Origin: Seriola aureovittata
Lineage: Eukaryota > Chordata > Actinopteri > Carangiformes > Carangidae
Assembly (NCBI RefSeq): GCF_021018895.1
Contig: NC_079383.1
Location: forward strand, 23,304,588 to 23,368,587
Length of the DNA stretch: 64,000 bases
Direction: 5' to 3'
Made by a program: the position numbers and the translations under genes. The notes beneath the pieces were generated by a model. It did no database searches. It had not been told where the DNA came from and saw nothing but the letters and a program-made list of their open reading frames with translations. Numbering within the stretch: position 1 is the first letter of the stretch; every line of letters begins with the position of its first letter. Positions 23,808-33,116 of the stretch are shown piece after piece.

Positions 23808-26800
23808 TACACTTTTTTTTTTTGCCATGAATAACGATTTAAAGCACAAATCACGGGCGGGCGTGATGTAATATTCATTTAAACATTAATTTCTCATAGC
23901 TGGTTTCATTATGGGGCCGAGAGAGTTTCACATACCGTGACAAAATGAAGAATGAAGATTAGTTGGAGGATGTCCGCTCACTGCGCGCAGTGTCTTCGGT
24001 GTCTCTCTCTCCGACTCGCTGCCACGTCGGGGCCCGAAGAAGCTGCTCCATCTCCCGGTTCGGGTCCGCGGCGCCGCAGCCTGGTATCTCCACCGAGTAA
24101 CCTCTCTTCCTCAGTTCCCGCGCTGCGTCTCGTGCACTCTCCTAAGTGCGTGTTCCCGAGTCCCAGTGTATGCGCATCTTGTCCAGCGGAGTCTGGAAAC
24201 AGATTCCTTTCTCTTTCAAAAGTCTCTTTATCCCCGTGTATGCTTTGCACTTCTGAATGACCTCCGTGGCATAATCATGGTGGAACAACAGGCGTCGCCC
24301 TTCTATCATTATTTTCTGTCCTCAGGCTTTTTTCAGTACTGTTTCTTTGGTATTAAACTCCAGAAGATTTACCACTATTGACCTGGGTGGCTGGTTCCGC
24401 TCTGGTTTGCGAGCTAGAGCTCTGTGGGCGCTGGATATGTAAGTTAGTGTCCACTGTCAGTTCTCTTTTCAGAAGTTGCTCCACAAAGTCAGACAGGGAG
24501 TTTCCTTCTTTCCCCTCGGGCACGCCGTAGATGCGGATGTTGTTCCGCCTGGACCGTCCTTCCAGATCTGTCAACTTTTCTTGCATGGCTTTCTGTCTCT
24601 CCAAGGACTTAGTGAGGGCCTCCTTCACAGCCGTGTTAGCCGGCTCGGTATCGTTGATCCGTGTTTCTGCTTCATCCAGCCTCGTTTCATGGGCCTGGAT
24701 CCGGGCGGAGTTGGCAGAAAGTTTTTGATAAATTTCCTGCTTGAGATCTTTGAGTTGTTTTTTCACATCTTCCTTGAGTTCTTCTTTGAGGCTTTGTAGA
24801 TCCGCTTTATTTTCAGCCCTAAAGTCGCGTATTTCCTTAAGCAACGCGCACATGTTCTCAGCCCAGTTGGCGTTACAGTGCGAGAGAGAGAGAGAGTGGG
24901 AGGGGGGGTGAGGGAGGGAGCGGGGGAGAAAGAGAGTGGGAGGGAGGGGGTGAGGGAGGGAGTGGGGGAGAAAGAGAGTGGGATGGATGGGGAGAGGGGG
25001 GTGAGGGAGAAAGAGAGTGGGAGGGAGTGGGGGAGAAAGGGAGGGGGAGAGGGGGGTGAGGGAGGAAGTGGTGGAGAGAGAGTGGGAGAGAGGGGGGTGA
25101 GGGAGGAAGTGGGAGAGAGAGGGAGGGGGGGGAGAGGGAGGGAGATGGAGGGGGGAGGGAGTGGGAGGGAGGGGGGAGATGGAGGGGGGAGGGAGTGGGA
25201 GGGAGGGGGTGAGGTGGGGGCGAGGGAGGGGGGTGAGGTGGGGGCGAGGGAGGGGGGTGAGGGAGGGAGGGGGAGTGGGGGAAAAAGAGAGTGGGAGGGA
25301 GGGGGGAGACAGAGAGGGAAGGGGGGAAGAGAGTAGGAGAGAGGGGGGAGAGAGAGGGGGGTGAGGGAGAAAGAGAGTGGGAGGGAGTGGGGGAGAAAGG
25401 GAGGGGGAGAGGGGGGTGAGGGAGGAAGTGGGGGAGAGAGAGTGGGAGGGAGGGGGGTGAGGGAGGGAGGGGGAGAGGGGGGTGAGGGAGGGAGGGGGGA
25501 GACAGAGAGGGGGGTGAGGGAGGAAGTGGGAGAGAGAGGGAGGGGGGAAGAGAGTGAGGGAGGGAGGGGGGAGATGGAGGGAGTGGGGGAGAAAGAGAGT
25601 GGGAGGGAGGGGGTGAGGTGGGGGCGAGGGAGGGGGGTGAGGTGGGGGTGAGGGAGGGAGTGGGGGCGAAAGAGAGTGGGAGGGAGGGGGGTGAGGTGGG
25701 GGTGAGGGAGGGAGTGGGGGCGAAAGGGAGGGGGAGTGGGGGAAAAAGAGAGTGGGAGGGAGGGGGGAGACAGAGAGGGAAGGGGGGAAGAGAGTAGGAG
25801 AGAGGGGGGGAGGGAGGGGTGAGGGAGGGAGGGGGTGAGGGAGGGAGGGGGACAGAGGGAGAGACCTTCACCTTTGTCTCTAAACTCTCATCTTTTATTC
25901 TTTATTCAGGTTGAGGTTCTGCAGGTTGTCAGAGATCAGCTGTTCTTCTCTGGCCTCAGCTCTGAAGTCCAACCCCTCCCACCTGAGAGAACTGGACCTG
26001 AGTGGAAACAACCTGCAGGATCCAGATGTGAAGCAGCTGTGTGGTTTTCTGGAGAGTCCAGACTGTGGACTGGAGACTCTGAGGTCAGACTCCATGTTTT
26101 ATTTCTGTGCTCAGATTAATCTGATGTTAAAGTTGTGTTGACTCTAACCTGCAGACAGGTTCATATTCATGAGCTAAAATCCTCTTCAGCTTTTTAACAT
26201 TTACACTGTTCAATGGCTGAAAGGTGATGAGGGGGGGGGGGAGTGAGGGAGGGAAGGGGAGAGAGAGGGGGGGGTGAGGGAGAAACTGGGGGAGAGAGGG
26301 AGGGAGGGGGGAGGAGGAGAGGGAGGGAGGGGGGAGAAAGAGAGTGGGAGGGGGAGGGGGGGGAGGAAGTGGGGAAGAAAGAGAGTGGGAGGGAGGGAGA
26401 GGGGGGAGTGGGGGAGAAAGAGAGGGGGGAGTGGGGGAGAAAGAGAGGGTGGGGTGGGGGAGAAAGAGAGTGGGAGGGGGAGGGGGGAGAAAGATAGTGG
26501 GAGGGAGGGGGGAAGAGAGTGGGAGGGAGGGGAGGGAGTGGGGGAGAAAGAGTGGGAGGGAGAAAGAGAGGGGGTGGTGAGGGAGAAAGAGAGTAGGAGG
26601 GAGGGGTGAGGGAGGGGGGAAGAGAGTGAGGGAGGGAAGGGGAGAGAGGGGGGGGGGATGGAGGGAGGGGGGGAGAGAGTGGGGGGAGAGGGGGGGAAGA
26701 GAGTGGGAGGGAGGGGAGGGAGAAATAGAGGGGGGAGTGGGGGGGTGAGGGAGAAAGAGAATGGGAGAGAGAGAGAGTGAGGGAGGGGGAGAGAGACCTT

Positions 26801-29800
26801 CACCTTTGTCTCTAAACTCTCATCTTTTATTCTTTATTCAGGTTGAGTCGCTGCAGGTTGTCAGAGATCAGCTGTTCTTCTCTGGCCTCAGCTCTGAAGT
26901 CCAACCCCTCCCACCTGAGAGAACTGGACCTGAGTAACAACGACCGGCAGGATCCAGGTGTGAAGCAGCTGTGTGGTTTTCTGGAGAGTCCAGACTGTGG
27001 ACTGGAGACTCTGAGGTCAGACTCCATGTTTTATTTCTGTGCTCAGATTAATCTGATGTTAAAGTTGTGTTGACTCTAACCTGCAGACAGGTTCATATTC
27101 ATGAGCTAAAATCCTCTTCAGCTTTTTAACATTTACACTGTTAATGAAGCTCTCTGGATTAGAGGGGGGGGAGAGAGTGAGGGAGGGAAGGGGAGAGAGG
27201 GGGGGGGGTGGAGGGAGGGGGGGGAGAGTGGGGGGAGAGGGGGGGAAGAGAGTGGGAGGGAGGGGAGGGAGAAATAGAGGGGGGAGTGGGGGGGTGAAGG
27301 AGAAAGAGAATGGGAGAGGGAGAGAGGGGGGGGAGGGAGGGGGAGAGAGGGGGGGTGGGGGAGGGAGGGAGGGGGAGAGAGGGGGGGTGGGGGAGGGGGG
27401 AGACAGAGAGAAAGAGGGAGGGAGAGGGGGTGGGAGATGGAGGGAGGGGGGAGAGAGGGGGAGAGAGAGAGGGGGAGGGAAAGGGGGAGAAAGACAGAGG
27501 ACCTTCACCTTTGTCTCTAAACTCTCATCTTTTATTCTTTATTCAGGTTGAGTGGCTGCAGTTTGTCAGAGATCAGCTGTTCTTCTCTGGCCTCAGCTCT
27601 GAAGTCCAACCCCTCCCACCTGAGAGAACTGGACCTGAGTAACAACGACCTGCAGGATCCAGATGTGAAGCAGCTGTGTGGTTTTCTGGAGAGTCCAGAC
27701 TGTGGACTGGAGACTCTGAGGTCAGACTCCATGTTTTATTTCTGTGCTCAGATTAATCTGATGTTAAAGTTGTGTTGACTCTAACCTGCAGACAGGTTCA
27801 TATTCATGAGCTAAAATCCTCTTCAGCTTTTTAACATTTACACTGTTAATGAAGCTCTCTGGATTAGAGGGGGGGGGGGGAGAGTGAGGGAGGGAAGGGG
27901 AGAGAGAGGGGGGGGTGGGGGAGGGAGGGGGGGGAGAGTGGGGGGAGAGGGGGGGAAGAGAGTGGGAGGGAGGGAGGGAGAAATAGAGGGGGGAGTGGGG
28001 GGGTGAGGGAGAAAGAGAATGGGAGAGGGAGAGAGGGGGGGAGTGGGGGAGGGAGGGAGGGGGAGAGAGGGGGGGGTGAGGGAGAGAGGGGGGGAGGGGG
28101 GAGACAGAGAGAAAGAGGGAGGGAGAGAGGGGGTGAGAGAGGGAGTGGGGGAGGGAGGGGGGGAAACAGAGTAGGAGGGAGGGGGAGAGAGAGGGAGGGA
28201 GGAAGTGGGGAAGAAAGAGATTGGTAGGGTGAGAGTGGGGGAGAAAGAGAGTGGGAGGGAGGGGGTGAGGGCGGAAGTGGGGGAGAAAGAGGAGGAGGGA
28301 GGGAGGGAGAGAGACCTTCACCTTTGTCTCTAAACTCTCATCTTTTATTCTTTATTCAGGTTGAGTCGCTGCAGGTTGTCAGAGATCAGCTGTTCTTCTC
28401 TGGCCTCAGCTCTGAAGTCCAACCCCTCCCACCTGAGAGAACTGGACCTGAGTCACAACAACCTGAAGGATCCAGGTGTGAAGCAGCTGTGTGGTTTTCT
28501 GGAGAGTCCAGACTGTGGACTGGAGACTCTGAGGTCAGACTCCATGTTTTATTTCTGTGCTCAGATTAATCTGATGTTAAAGTTGTGTTGACTCTAACCT
28601 GCAGACAGGTTCATATTCATGAGCTAAAATCCTCTTCAGCTTTTTAACATTTACACTGTTAATGAAGCTCTCTGGATTAGGGGGGGGGGGACTGGGGGGG
28701 GGGGGGGACTGGGGGAGAGAGGGAGGGAGGGGGAGAGAGAGAGAGAGAGAGGGAGAGAGAGAGGGGGGAGTGGGGGGAGAGGGTGGGGTGGGGGAGAAAG
28801 AGTGGGAGGGGGGAGAAATATAGTGGGAGGGAGGGGGAGAGGGGGTGAGGGAGGAAGTGGGGGAGAAAGAGAGGGGGGAGGGGGGAGAAAGATAGTGGGA
28901 GGGAGGGGAGAGGGGGTGAGGGAGGAAGTGGGGGAGAAAGAGAGGGGGGAGTGGGGGAGAAAGAGAGTGGGAGGGAGGGGGTGAGGGAGGAAGTGGGGGA
29001 GAAAGAGTGGGGGGGGGTGGTCGGAGGGAGGGAGAGAGGGGGGTGAGGGAGAGAGAGAGAGAGGGACCTTCACCTTTGTCTCTAAACTCTCATCTTTTAT
29101 TCTTTATTCAGGTTGATGAACTGCAGTTTGTCAGAGATCAGCTGTTCTTCTCTGGCCTCAGCTCTGAAGTCCAACCCCTCCCACCTGAGAGAACTGGACC
29201 TGAGTGACAACAAGCTGCAGGATCCAGGTGTGAAGCAGCTGTGTGGTTTTCTGGAGAGTCCAGACTGTGGACTGGAGACTCTGAGGTCAGACTCCATGTT
29301 TTATTTCTGTGCTCAGATTAATCTGATGTTAAAGTTGTGTTGACTCTAACCTGCAGACAGGTTCATATTCATGAGCTAAAATCCTCTTCAGCTTTTTAAC
29401 ATTTACACTGTTAATGAAGCTCTCTGGATTAGAGGGGGGGGGGGGGTAGTGGGAGGGAAGGGGTGAGGGAGGGAGGGAGTGGGGGTGAGGGAGGGGAGGA
29501 GGAGGGGGGGAAGTGGGGAAGAAAGAGAGTGGGAGGGAGGGGGAGAGGGGGGAGTGGGGGAGAAAGAGAGTGGGAGGGAGGGGGTGAGGGAGGGAGTGGG
29601 GGAGAAAGGGGGGATGAGGGAGGGAGTGGGGGAGAAAGAGTGGGAGGGAGAGAGAGAGGGAGAGAGAGGGAGTGGGGGGAACAGAGTAGGAGGGAGGGGG
29701 AGAAAGAGGGGGAGAGGGGGGGGGTGAGGGAGGGGGAGAGAGACCTTCACCTTTGTCTCTAAACTCTCATCTTTTATTCTTTATTCAGGTTGATCAGCTG

Positions 29801-31872
29801 CAGGTTGTCAGAGATCAGCTGTTCTTCTCTGACCTCAGCTCTGAAGTCCAACCCCTCCCACCTGAGAGAACTGGACCTGAGCTACAACTACCTGCAGGAT
29901 CCAGATGTGAAGCAGCTGTGTGGTTTTCTGGAGAGTCCAGACTGTGGACTGGAGACTCTGAGGTCAGACTCCATGTTTTATTTCTGTGCTCAGATTAATC
30001 TGATGTTAAAGTTGTGTTGACTCTAACCTGCAGACAGGTTCATATTCATGAGCTAAAATCCTCTTCAGCTTTTTAACATTTACACTGTTAATGAAGCTCT
30101 CTGGATTAGAGGGGGGGGGGGTGAGGCGGGGGGGGAGAGACTGGGGGAGAGAGGGAGGGAGGGGGGAGTGGGGGAGAAAGAGAGTGGGAGGGAGGGGATG
30201 AGTGGGGGGTGGGGGAGAAAGAGTGGGAGGGAGGGGGAGAGAGAGGGGGTGGGGGAGAGAGAGAGGGAGGGAGTGGGGGAGAAAGGGGGGATGAGGGGGG
30301 GAGTGGGGAAGAAAGAGAGTGGGAGGGAGGGGGTGAGGGAGGGAGTGGGTGAGATAGAGAGTGGGGGGTGGGGGAGAAAGAGTGGGAGGGAGGGGGAGAG
30401 AGAGGGGGTGCGTGGGGGAGAGAGAGGGAGGGAGTGGGGGAGAAAGAGAGTGGGAGGGAGAGAGAGAGGGAGAGTTGGAGGGAGGGAGAGAGAGAGGGAG
30501 TGGGAGATGGAGAGAGGGGGGAGAGAGGGGGGGGGCAGAGTAGGAGGGAGGGAGGGGGAGAGAGAGGGGGAGATGGAGGGAGGGGGAGAGAGAGGGAGGC
30601 GGGCGAAGAGAAGGAGGGGGTGAGGGAGGGAGGGGGGAGAGAGAGAGAGGGAGGGAAAGGGGGGGGACCTTCACCTTTGTCTCTAAACTCTCATCTTTTA
30701 TTCTTTATTCAGGTTGATCAGCTGCAGGTTGTCAGAGATCAGCTGTTCTTCTCTGACCTCAGCTCTGAAGTCCAACCCCTCCCACCTGAGACACCTGGAC
30801 CTGAGTGACAACTGGGACCTGCAGGATCCAGATGTGAAGCAGCTGCGTGATCTTAAGGAGAGTCCAGACTGTCGACTGGAGACTCTGAGGTCAGTAAAAG
30901 GGGCGGAGTCAGTCCTTGCTGCTTCCATCATATTGTACTAAACACAGTGTCGGAGCAAAGAGCCAGTGTTTCCTGGAAACCTCCAACCTTCTCAGCAGCT
31001 GCTTCCCTCAGTGAAGCTGTGAGAGGAGAACGGTGACAGGCGTCAGGATTGGACAGAGAGACAGAGAGAGAGAACAGTCGGCCAATCAGAGCGGCCAGAA
31101 GCTCGTCGTGATCATGTGTCTGAGTGGATGTGAAGACGACTGTTGTTGTTGAGTTGATGTCTACAGGAAGTGAAGCTGACTACAGCTGACAGCCTCACAG
31201 AGGAACAGAGACAGTGTCCTCATTCATCAAACTGTCACATCTGATCTGAGACAGTTTGTTCTCTCATTTCACAACTCAAGACCTGATCAGTTTGATCTCT
31301 GTCACAGCTCTGAGATCAGTCTGATGGAGCTGACTCTTCTTTCAGAGAAGCATCGTGACGTTTTGTGATCATGTGATCTTTATACAGACAGAAGCTCTGC
31401 TGAAGTCCAGTGAGCACATCTGTATATCTGTCCCTCTGCCAGATGTTTCCAGTGACAGCCTCCATGATTCTCTGTCAGGTGATGTGTGAGGAACAGACCA
31501 GATGTTCATCAACACACAGAGACTCTGTGTTTAAATGTCAGGACAGTGAATCCATCACTGAGCTGTTGGAGCAGTGATGAACCTTCATGACTCAGCAGTT
31601 TGTTTCCACTGTGGACTGAGGGAAATGTGCAGAGTCAACAGACTTGATGCTAAAAGTCTCTGCAGGTGTGTGAGCCTCCAGCTCAGTGTTCACTCCAACA
31701 CGTTAACATGAGAGCTGAGAGGAAGCAGGCTACGCTACACAGCTGCTGCACATCTGGACTGAACAGGACTGAAGTCCCTGCTGCATCACTGACTGACAGC
31801 TGATGAAGTGACTCTCTGTAAACACTCGTTTATCTCCTCTGTTCTTCTTCTCTCCACAGATGGGAGTGGTGA
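12598..31872 (+). CDS. RING-FISNA-NACHT-LRR receptor (NLRC3-like, fish NLR-C family)
   Basis: This is an intracellular innate immune receptor or regulator of the expanded teleost NLR family. Coding exons: 12598-12725, 13028-13147, 14459-14679, 14909-16769, 17938-18111, 19012-19185, 25910-26083, 26842-27015, 27547-27720, 28360-28533, 29112-29285, 29789-29962, 30713-30889, 31860-31872. All borders are GT/AG and phases are compatible. The lengths sum to 3912 nt, 1304 codons including the stop, with no in-frame stop, so the gene looks intact despite a LINE in one intron. Domains: duplicated Ser-rich N-terminal exons (1-83), RING (about 90-140), FISNA (about 160-230), NACHT with Walker A GVAGVGKT (about 279) and FIFDGLDE (about 352), a helical region, then nine 58-59-residue LRR exons. 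No B30.2 exon was found downstream. The terminal exon is inferred. The exact orthologue cannot be named because these genes are lineage-specific. Confidence 0.85.
13870..14043 (-). mobile_element. tRNA-derived SINE, antisense
   Basis: The reverse strand reads GGCGCCTCGGCGGCTCACCT near the start, then ACTGCAGTGGCCCAGGCTCC (a degraded B box), then GGCCCTTTCCTGCGTCACTT and a 3' part ending AAAGGCCCAACAGGCC. This matches the layout of a common fish tRNA-derived SINE. It lies in the NLR intron between the second N-terminal exon and the RING exon. Confidence 0.65.
14236..14320. repeat. Imperfect inverted repeat around GCTCGAGG/CCTCGAGC
   Basis: The left part AAGCATTCAGCTCGAGGCCT and right part CCTCGAGCCGAAATGCAT are imperfect inverted complements around ATCAATGACCCTGATGAAG. 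The words GATGAAG ... CCGAAATGC recall a motif often seen in vertebrate interspersed repeats. It is intronic in the NLR gene. Confidence 0.45.
14459..14679 (+). other. RING finger exon of the NLR
   Basis: The exon encodes a C3HC4 RING with all eight zinc ligands visible: CALC, then CGHWFCRQC, then CPQC. Acceptor CAG is at 14456-14458 and donor GTGAGA follows. It enters with one base completing a Gln codon and leaves in phase 1. RING domains usually recruit E2 enzymes for ubiquitin transfer, so this NLR may have E3 ligase activity. The function is inferred from the fold. Confidence 0.88.
14909..16769 (+). other. FISNA-NACHT exon of the NLR
   Basis: One large exon of 1861 nt. It opens with a FISNA-like segment (residues around [13 protein letters not shown]), then a triplicated linker (15154-15258). 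NACHT motifs follow: Walker [11 protein letters not shown] (15274-15303), sensor/Walker [12 protein letters not shown] (from 15490), [12 protein letters not shown], and the later helical region with [15 protein letters not shown]. It ends NCRKAR at a phase-2 donor. The acceptor is CAGCAG, giving two in-frame choices. No stop or frameshift is seen. Confidence 0.92.
17500..18316 (+). repeat. NLR intron-LRR-intron block (copy 2, in the intact gene)
   Basis: This block is nearly identical to 9248-10064 at a constant offset of 8252. It contains LRR exon 1 of the intact NLR. Similarity stops at a poly-G run at 18317, suggesting a breakpoint at a low-complexity tract. Confidence 0.9.
17938..18111 (+). 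other. NLR LRR exon 1
   Basis: A 174-nt exon of a different subtype from the later array. It begins [14 protein letters not shown] and carries [16 protein letters not shown]. Compared with the orphan exon at 9686, three codons in the DNN/DTR region differ, all changing the amino acid. Confidence 0.88.
19012..19185 (+). other. NLR LRR exon 2 (first of the repeated subtype)
   Basis: A 174-nt exon encoding [19 protein letters not shown] and [19 protein letters not shown]. It has the same splice phase as all later LRR exons. Its upstream intron lacks the polypurine minisatellite; the LINE lies in its downstream intron. Confidence 0.88.
19445..23245 (-). pseudogene. LINE ORF2 (endonuclease-reverse transcriptase), three nonsense codons
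   Basis: The frame spans 1267 codons, the usual length of an L1 ORF2. The N-terminus is an AP-endonuclease domain ([27 protein letters not shown]). The middle is a reverse transcriptase ([30 protein letters not shown], and the catalytic FADDVIIF). The C-terminal region has a [18 protein letters not shown] zinc-knuckle-like segment. In-frame stops lie at 22781-22783 (directly after GGD of the endonuclease), 22094-22096 and 21407-21409 (just before the AFD motif). All segments share one frame, so only point nonsense changes have occurred. It is described as found; the reading is broken. Confidence 0.9.
23745..23822. repeat. (AT)n(AC)n microsatellite in the LINE inter-ORF spacer
   Basis: About 46 bp of AT, then AC repeats, then a T run. 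It lies between ORF1 and ORF2 of the LINE. Confidence 0.9.
23959..24880 (-). pseudogene. LINE ORF1 (nucleic-acid chaperone), 5' truncated and frameshifted
   Basis: The minus-strand frame from 24853 encodes a Lys/Glu/Leu-rich coiled coil followed by [18 protein letters not shown], the RRM-like core signature of L1 ORF1 proteins. Near 24430 the homologous frame shifts; downstream the third frame shows LARKPERN and a C-terminal domain ending at a TAA at 23959-23961. No start upstream of 24853 is needed because the element is truncated in the minisatellite. Confidence 0.8.
24881..25862. repeat. Polypurine G/A minisatellite A (NLR intron)
   Basis: Nearly 1 kb of almost pure purine on the + strand. 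It is made of GGGAGGGAG, GTGGGGGAGAAAGAGA and GGGGGGTGAGG words. Runs of three or more G are separated by one to four bases throughout, so G-quadruplex and triplex formation are plausible. It abuts the LINE and ends 48 bp before LRR exon 3. Confidence 0.95.
25910..26083 (+). other. NLR LRR exon 3
   Basis: 174 nt. Variable residues: LRFCR at the start and [10 protein letters not shown] in the second repeat. The rest is identical in sequence to its neighbours. Confidence 0.9.
26229..26799. repeat. Polypurine G/A minisatellite B (NLR intron)
   Basis: About 570 bp of G/A repeat of the same words as block A. It is flanked on the left by the conserved 5' intron segment and on the right by the conserved 48-bp segment ending TTTATTCTTTATTCAG. 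Confidence 0.95.
26842..27015 (+). other. NLR LRR exon 4
   Basis: 174 nt. Variable residues: LSRCR and [10 protein letters not shown]. Arg replaces the usual Leu of the LxxN(x)L motif (NDRQ), which may weaken this repeat. Confidence 0.9.
27163..27500. repeat. Polypurine G/A minisatellite C (NLR intron)
   Basis: About 340 bp of G/A repeat following the conserved GAAGCTCTCTGGATTAGAGG anchor. Confidence 0.95.
27547..27720 (+). other. NLR LRR exon 5
   Basis: 174 nt. Variable residues: LSGCS and [10 protein letters not shown]. Confidence 0.9.
27866..28313. repeat. Polypurine G/A minisatellite D (NLR intron)
   Basis: About 450 bp of G/A repeat with the same anchors as block C. Its first 150 bp closely resembles the start of block C, so the unit of duplication included the minisatellite. 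Confidence 0.95.
28360..28533 (+). other. NLR LRR exon 6
   Basis: 174 nt. Variable residues: LSRCR and [10 protein letters not shown]. Confidence 0.9.
28679..29066. repeat. Polypurine G/A minisatellite E (NLR intron)
   Basis: About 390 bp of G/A repeat, beginning with two long G runs around ACT. Confidence 0.95.
29112..29285 (+). other. NLR LRR exon 7
   Basis: 174 nt. Variable residues: LMNCS and [10 protein letters not shown]. Confidence 0.9.
29431..29742. repeat. Polypurine G/A minisatellite F (NLR intron)
   Basis: About 310 bp of G/A repeat, the shortest of the seven blocks. Confidence 0.95.
29789..29962 (+). other. NLR LRR exon 8
   Basis: 174 nt. Variable residues: LISCR and [10 protein letters not shown]. 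It shares a Thr (SSLTSALK) with exon 9, marking these two as the closest pair. Confidence 0.9.
30109..30667. repeat. Polypurine G/A minisatellite G (NLR intron)
   Basis: About 560 bp of G/A repeat preceding the last LRR exon. Confidence 0.95.
30713..30889 (+). other. NLR LRR exon 9 (last LRR, one codon longer)
   Basis: 177 nt. It carries [18 protein letters not shown], with one extra codon in the variable region, and the C-terminal part diverges ([14 protein letters not shown]). The donor is GTCAGT, as in LRR exon 1, rather than GTCAGA. If unspliced, it would read through to a stop at about 30940. Confidence 0.88.
30890..31859 (+). other. Last NLR intron
   Basis: It contains no polypurine tract and no recognised exon. 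It ends in a good acceptor (TTCTTCTTCTCTCCACAG) whose exon gives three Trp/Glu/Trp codons and a stop in the required phase. Confidence 0.5.
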
Positions 31873-32452
31873 TGATCGTGTGCGTCTCTGCTTTGTCCTT
31901 CTACAGTCTCTGCAGACAAACTGAGACTCCTCCCCCCTCCACCTGGATTTCTTCACTTGCAGCCGTTTGGCACCAAAATATTTTTGTGGTGAACATAAGT
32001 TAGAGAAAAGCTGAGGTCACTCTCTCTGTGGTCTGAGAACAGTCATATCCAACTCATCCTGCCCCTCAGACATCAGTCGACTCAACAAGCACCAATGTGA
32101 ACAGTGGAGTGTTGATAATATTCTCATTTACTTCTTTAGCTCGACTGGAAAAATTATAACAAGTGAATTGGTAGCTTTGATTCTTTCTTCTCTATCTAAA
32201 CTACTGTGAGACTTAAAGTATGAACACTAACAACCTGTCCATCAAAGTGTTTGTACCGCGTTCGATTCTCACCTCATGTGACAGAGCCATGTTCACAGAT
32301 GGTTCCATGTCAGCTCCTGTATTTTCTCTGCTGATGTTCAAACTCTCTCCACGTGGATTCACACACCTGTTTCTCGTTTCCTCCTCGTGCTCCCTCAAAC
32401 TCTCTGAGTTCCTCCTTTTCTGTGTGAAATATTCAAATCAATGTGTAATAAA
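31873..32452 (+). other. NLR 3' UTR with polyadenylation signal
   Basis: From the inferred TGA at 31870-31872 to AATAAA at 32447-32452. No B30.2/SPRY coding exon was seen here or downstream, which distinguishes this NLR from B30.2-bearing family members. Confidence 0.55.
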
Positions 32453-32763
32453 TCTGTTAGTGATGTAGTTGCCATGCAGCAGATGACTCGTGCTGATGAG
32501 AGTGAGCTGAGCTCCTGTTTGTTCTGGATCACGGTGTCACTGAAGGAAACCTAAACACAGGAGGATTCCCAACACAGTTCTTCCTCTGGAGTTTTATTCT
32601 GAAGGGACGTCGGAGATTATGATATCCTCAGGAAGTGAGGTCACACCGGACCAGAGCAACATGTCTGAGTGTTCAGGTGCTGCAGCGCCACCTGCTGACA
32701 AACTACAGTAACTGACTTACTGTTTGCATTTTCAAGGCTCGACGACGGCTTTGACCAGTGAAG

Positions 32764-33116
32764 ACGTTCACACAGATGTTCATACAGATGTTCATACAGA
32801 TGTTCACACAGATGTTCATACAGATGTTCATACAGATGTTCACACAGATGTTCATACAGATGTTCACAGACGTTCAAACATGTTCACACAGATGTTCACA
32901 CAGTGAAGATGTTCACACAGATGTTCATACAGATGTTCACAGAGATGTTCATACAGATGTTCACAGACGTTCAAACATGTTCACACAGATGTTCACAGAC
33001 GTTCAAACATGTTCACACAGTGAAGATGTTCACACAGATGTTCATACAGATGTTCACAGACGTTCAAACATGTTCACACAGATGTTCATACAGATGTTCA
33101 AACATGTTCACACAGG
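32764..33116. repeat. 12-bp minisatellite (GTTCAYACAGAT)
   Basis: Units GTTCATACAGAT and GTTCACACAGAT alternate, with GTTCACAGAC, GTTCAAACAT and AGTGAAGAT variants. A longer period containing GTTCAAACATGTTCACACAG recurs four to five times. The open frames through it are artefacts. Confidence 0.95.

Larger units (their letters stand above)
19291..24880 (-). mobile_element. L1-clade LINE retrotransposon, decayed, antisense in an NLR intron
   Basis: On the minus strand the order is truncated ORF1, a spacer, a full-span ORF2, a short 3' UTR and an A-rich tail (T runs at 19292-19310 on the + strand). The right end at about 24880 passes straight into a GA minisatellite within ORF1 coding sequence, so the element is 5' truncated. 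The left end interrupts the NLR intron sequence CTCTTCAGCTTTTT that is intact in the sister introns. ORF2 carries three nonsense codons and ORF1 one frameshift, so it is non-autonomous now. No target site duplication is obvious. Confidence 0.9.

Noticed and set aside
24873..25871. 332-residue Pro/Ser/Leu open frame on the minus strand and Glu/Arg/Gly frames on the plus strand, with similar ones in the other six blocks
   Set aside because: They are translations of the polypurine minisatellites between LRR exons.
30714..30941. Last LRR exon ending by read-through at about 30940
   Set aside because: A good GTCAGT donor at 30890 matches the other LRR exons, and a compatible terminal exon exists at 31860; read-through remains possible as a minor isoform.
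32764..33116. Regular short repeats that superficially resemble a CRISPR array
   Set aside because: The 12-bp units are directly tandem with no unique spacers, and the genome is eukaryotic.
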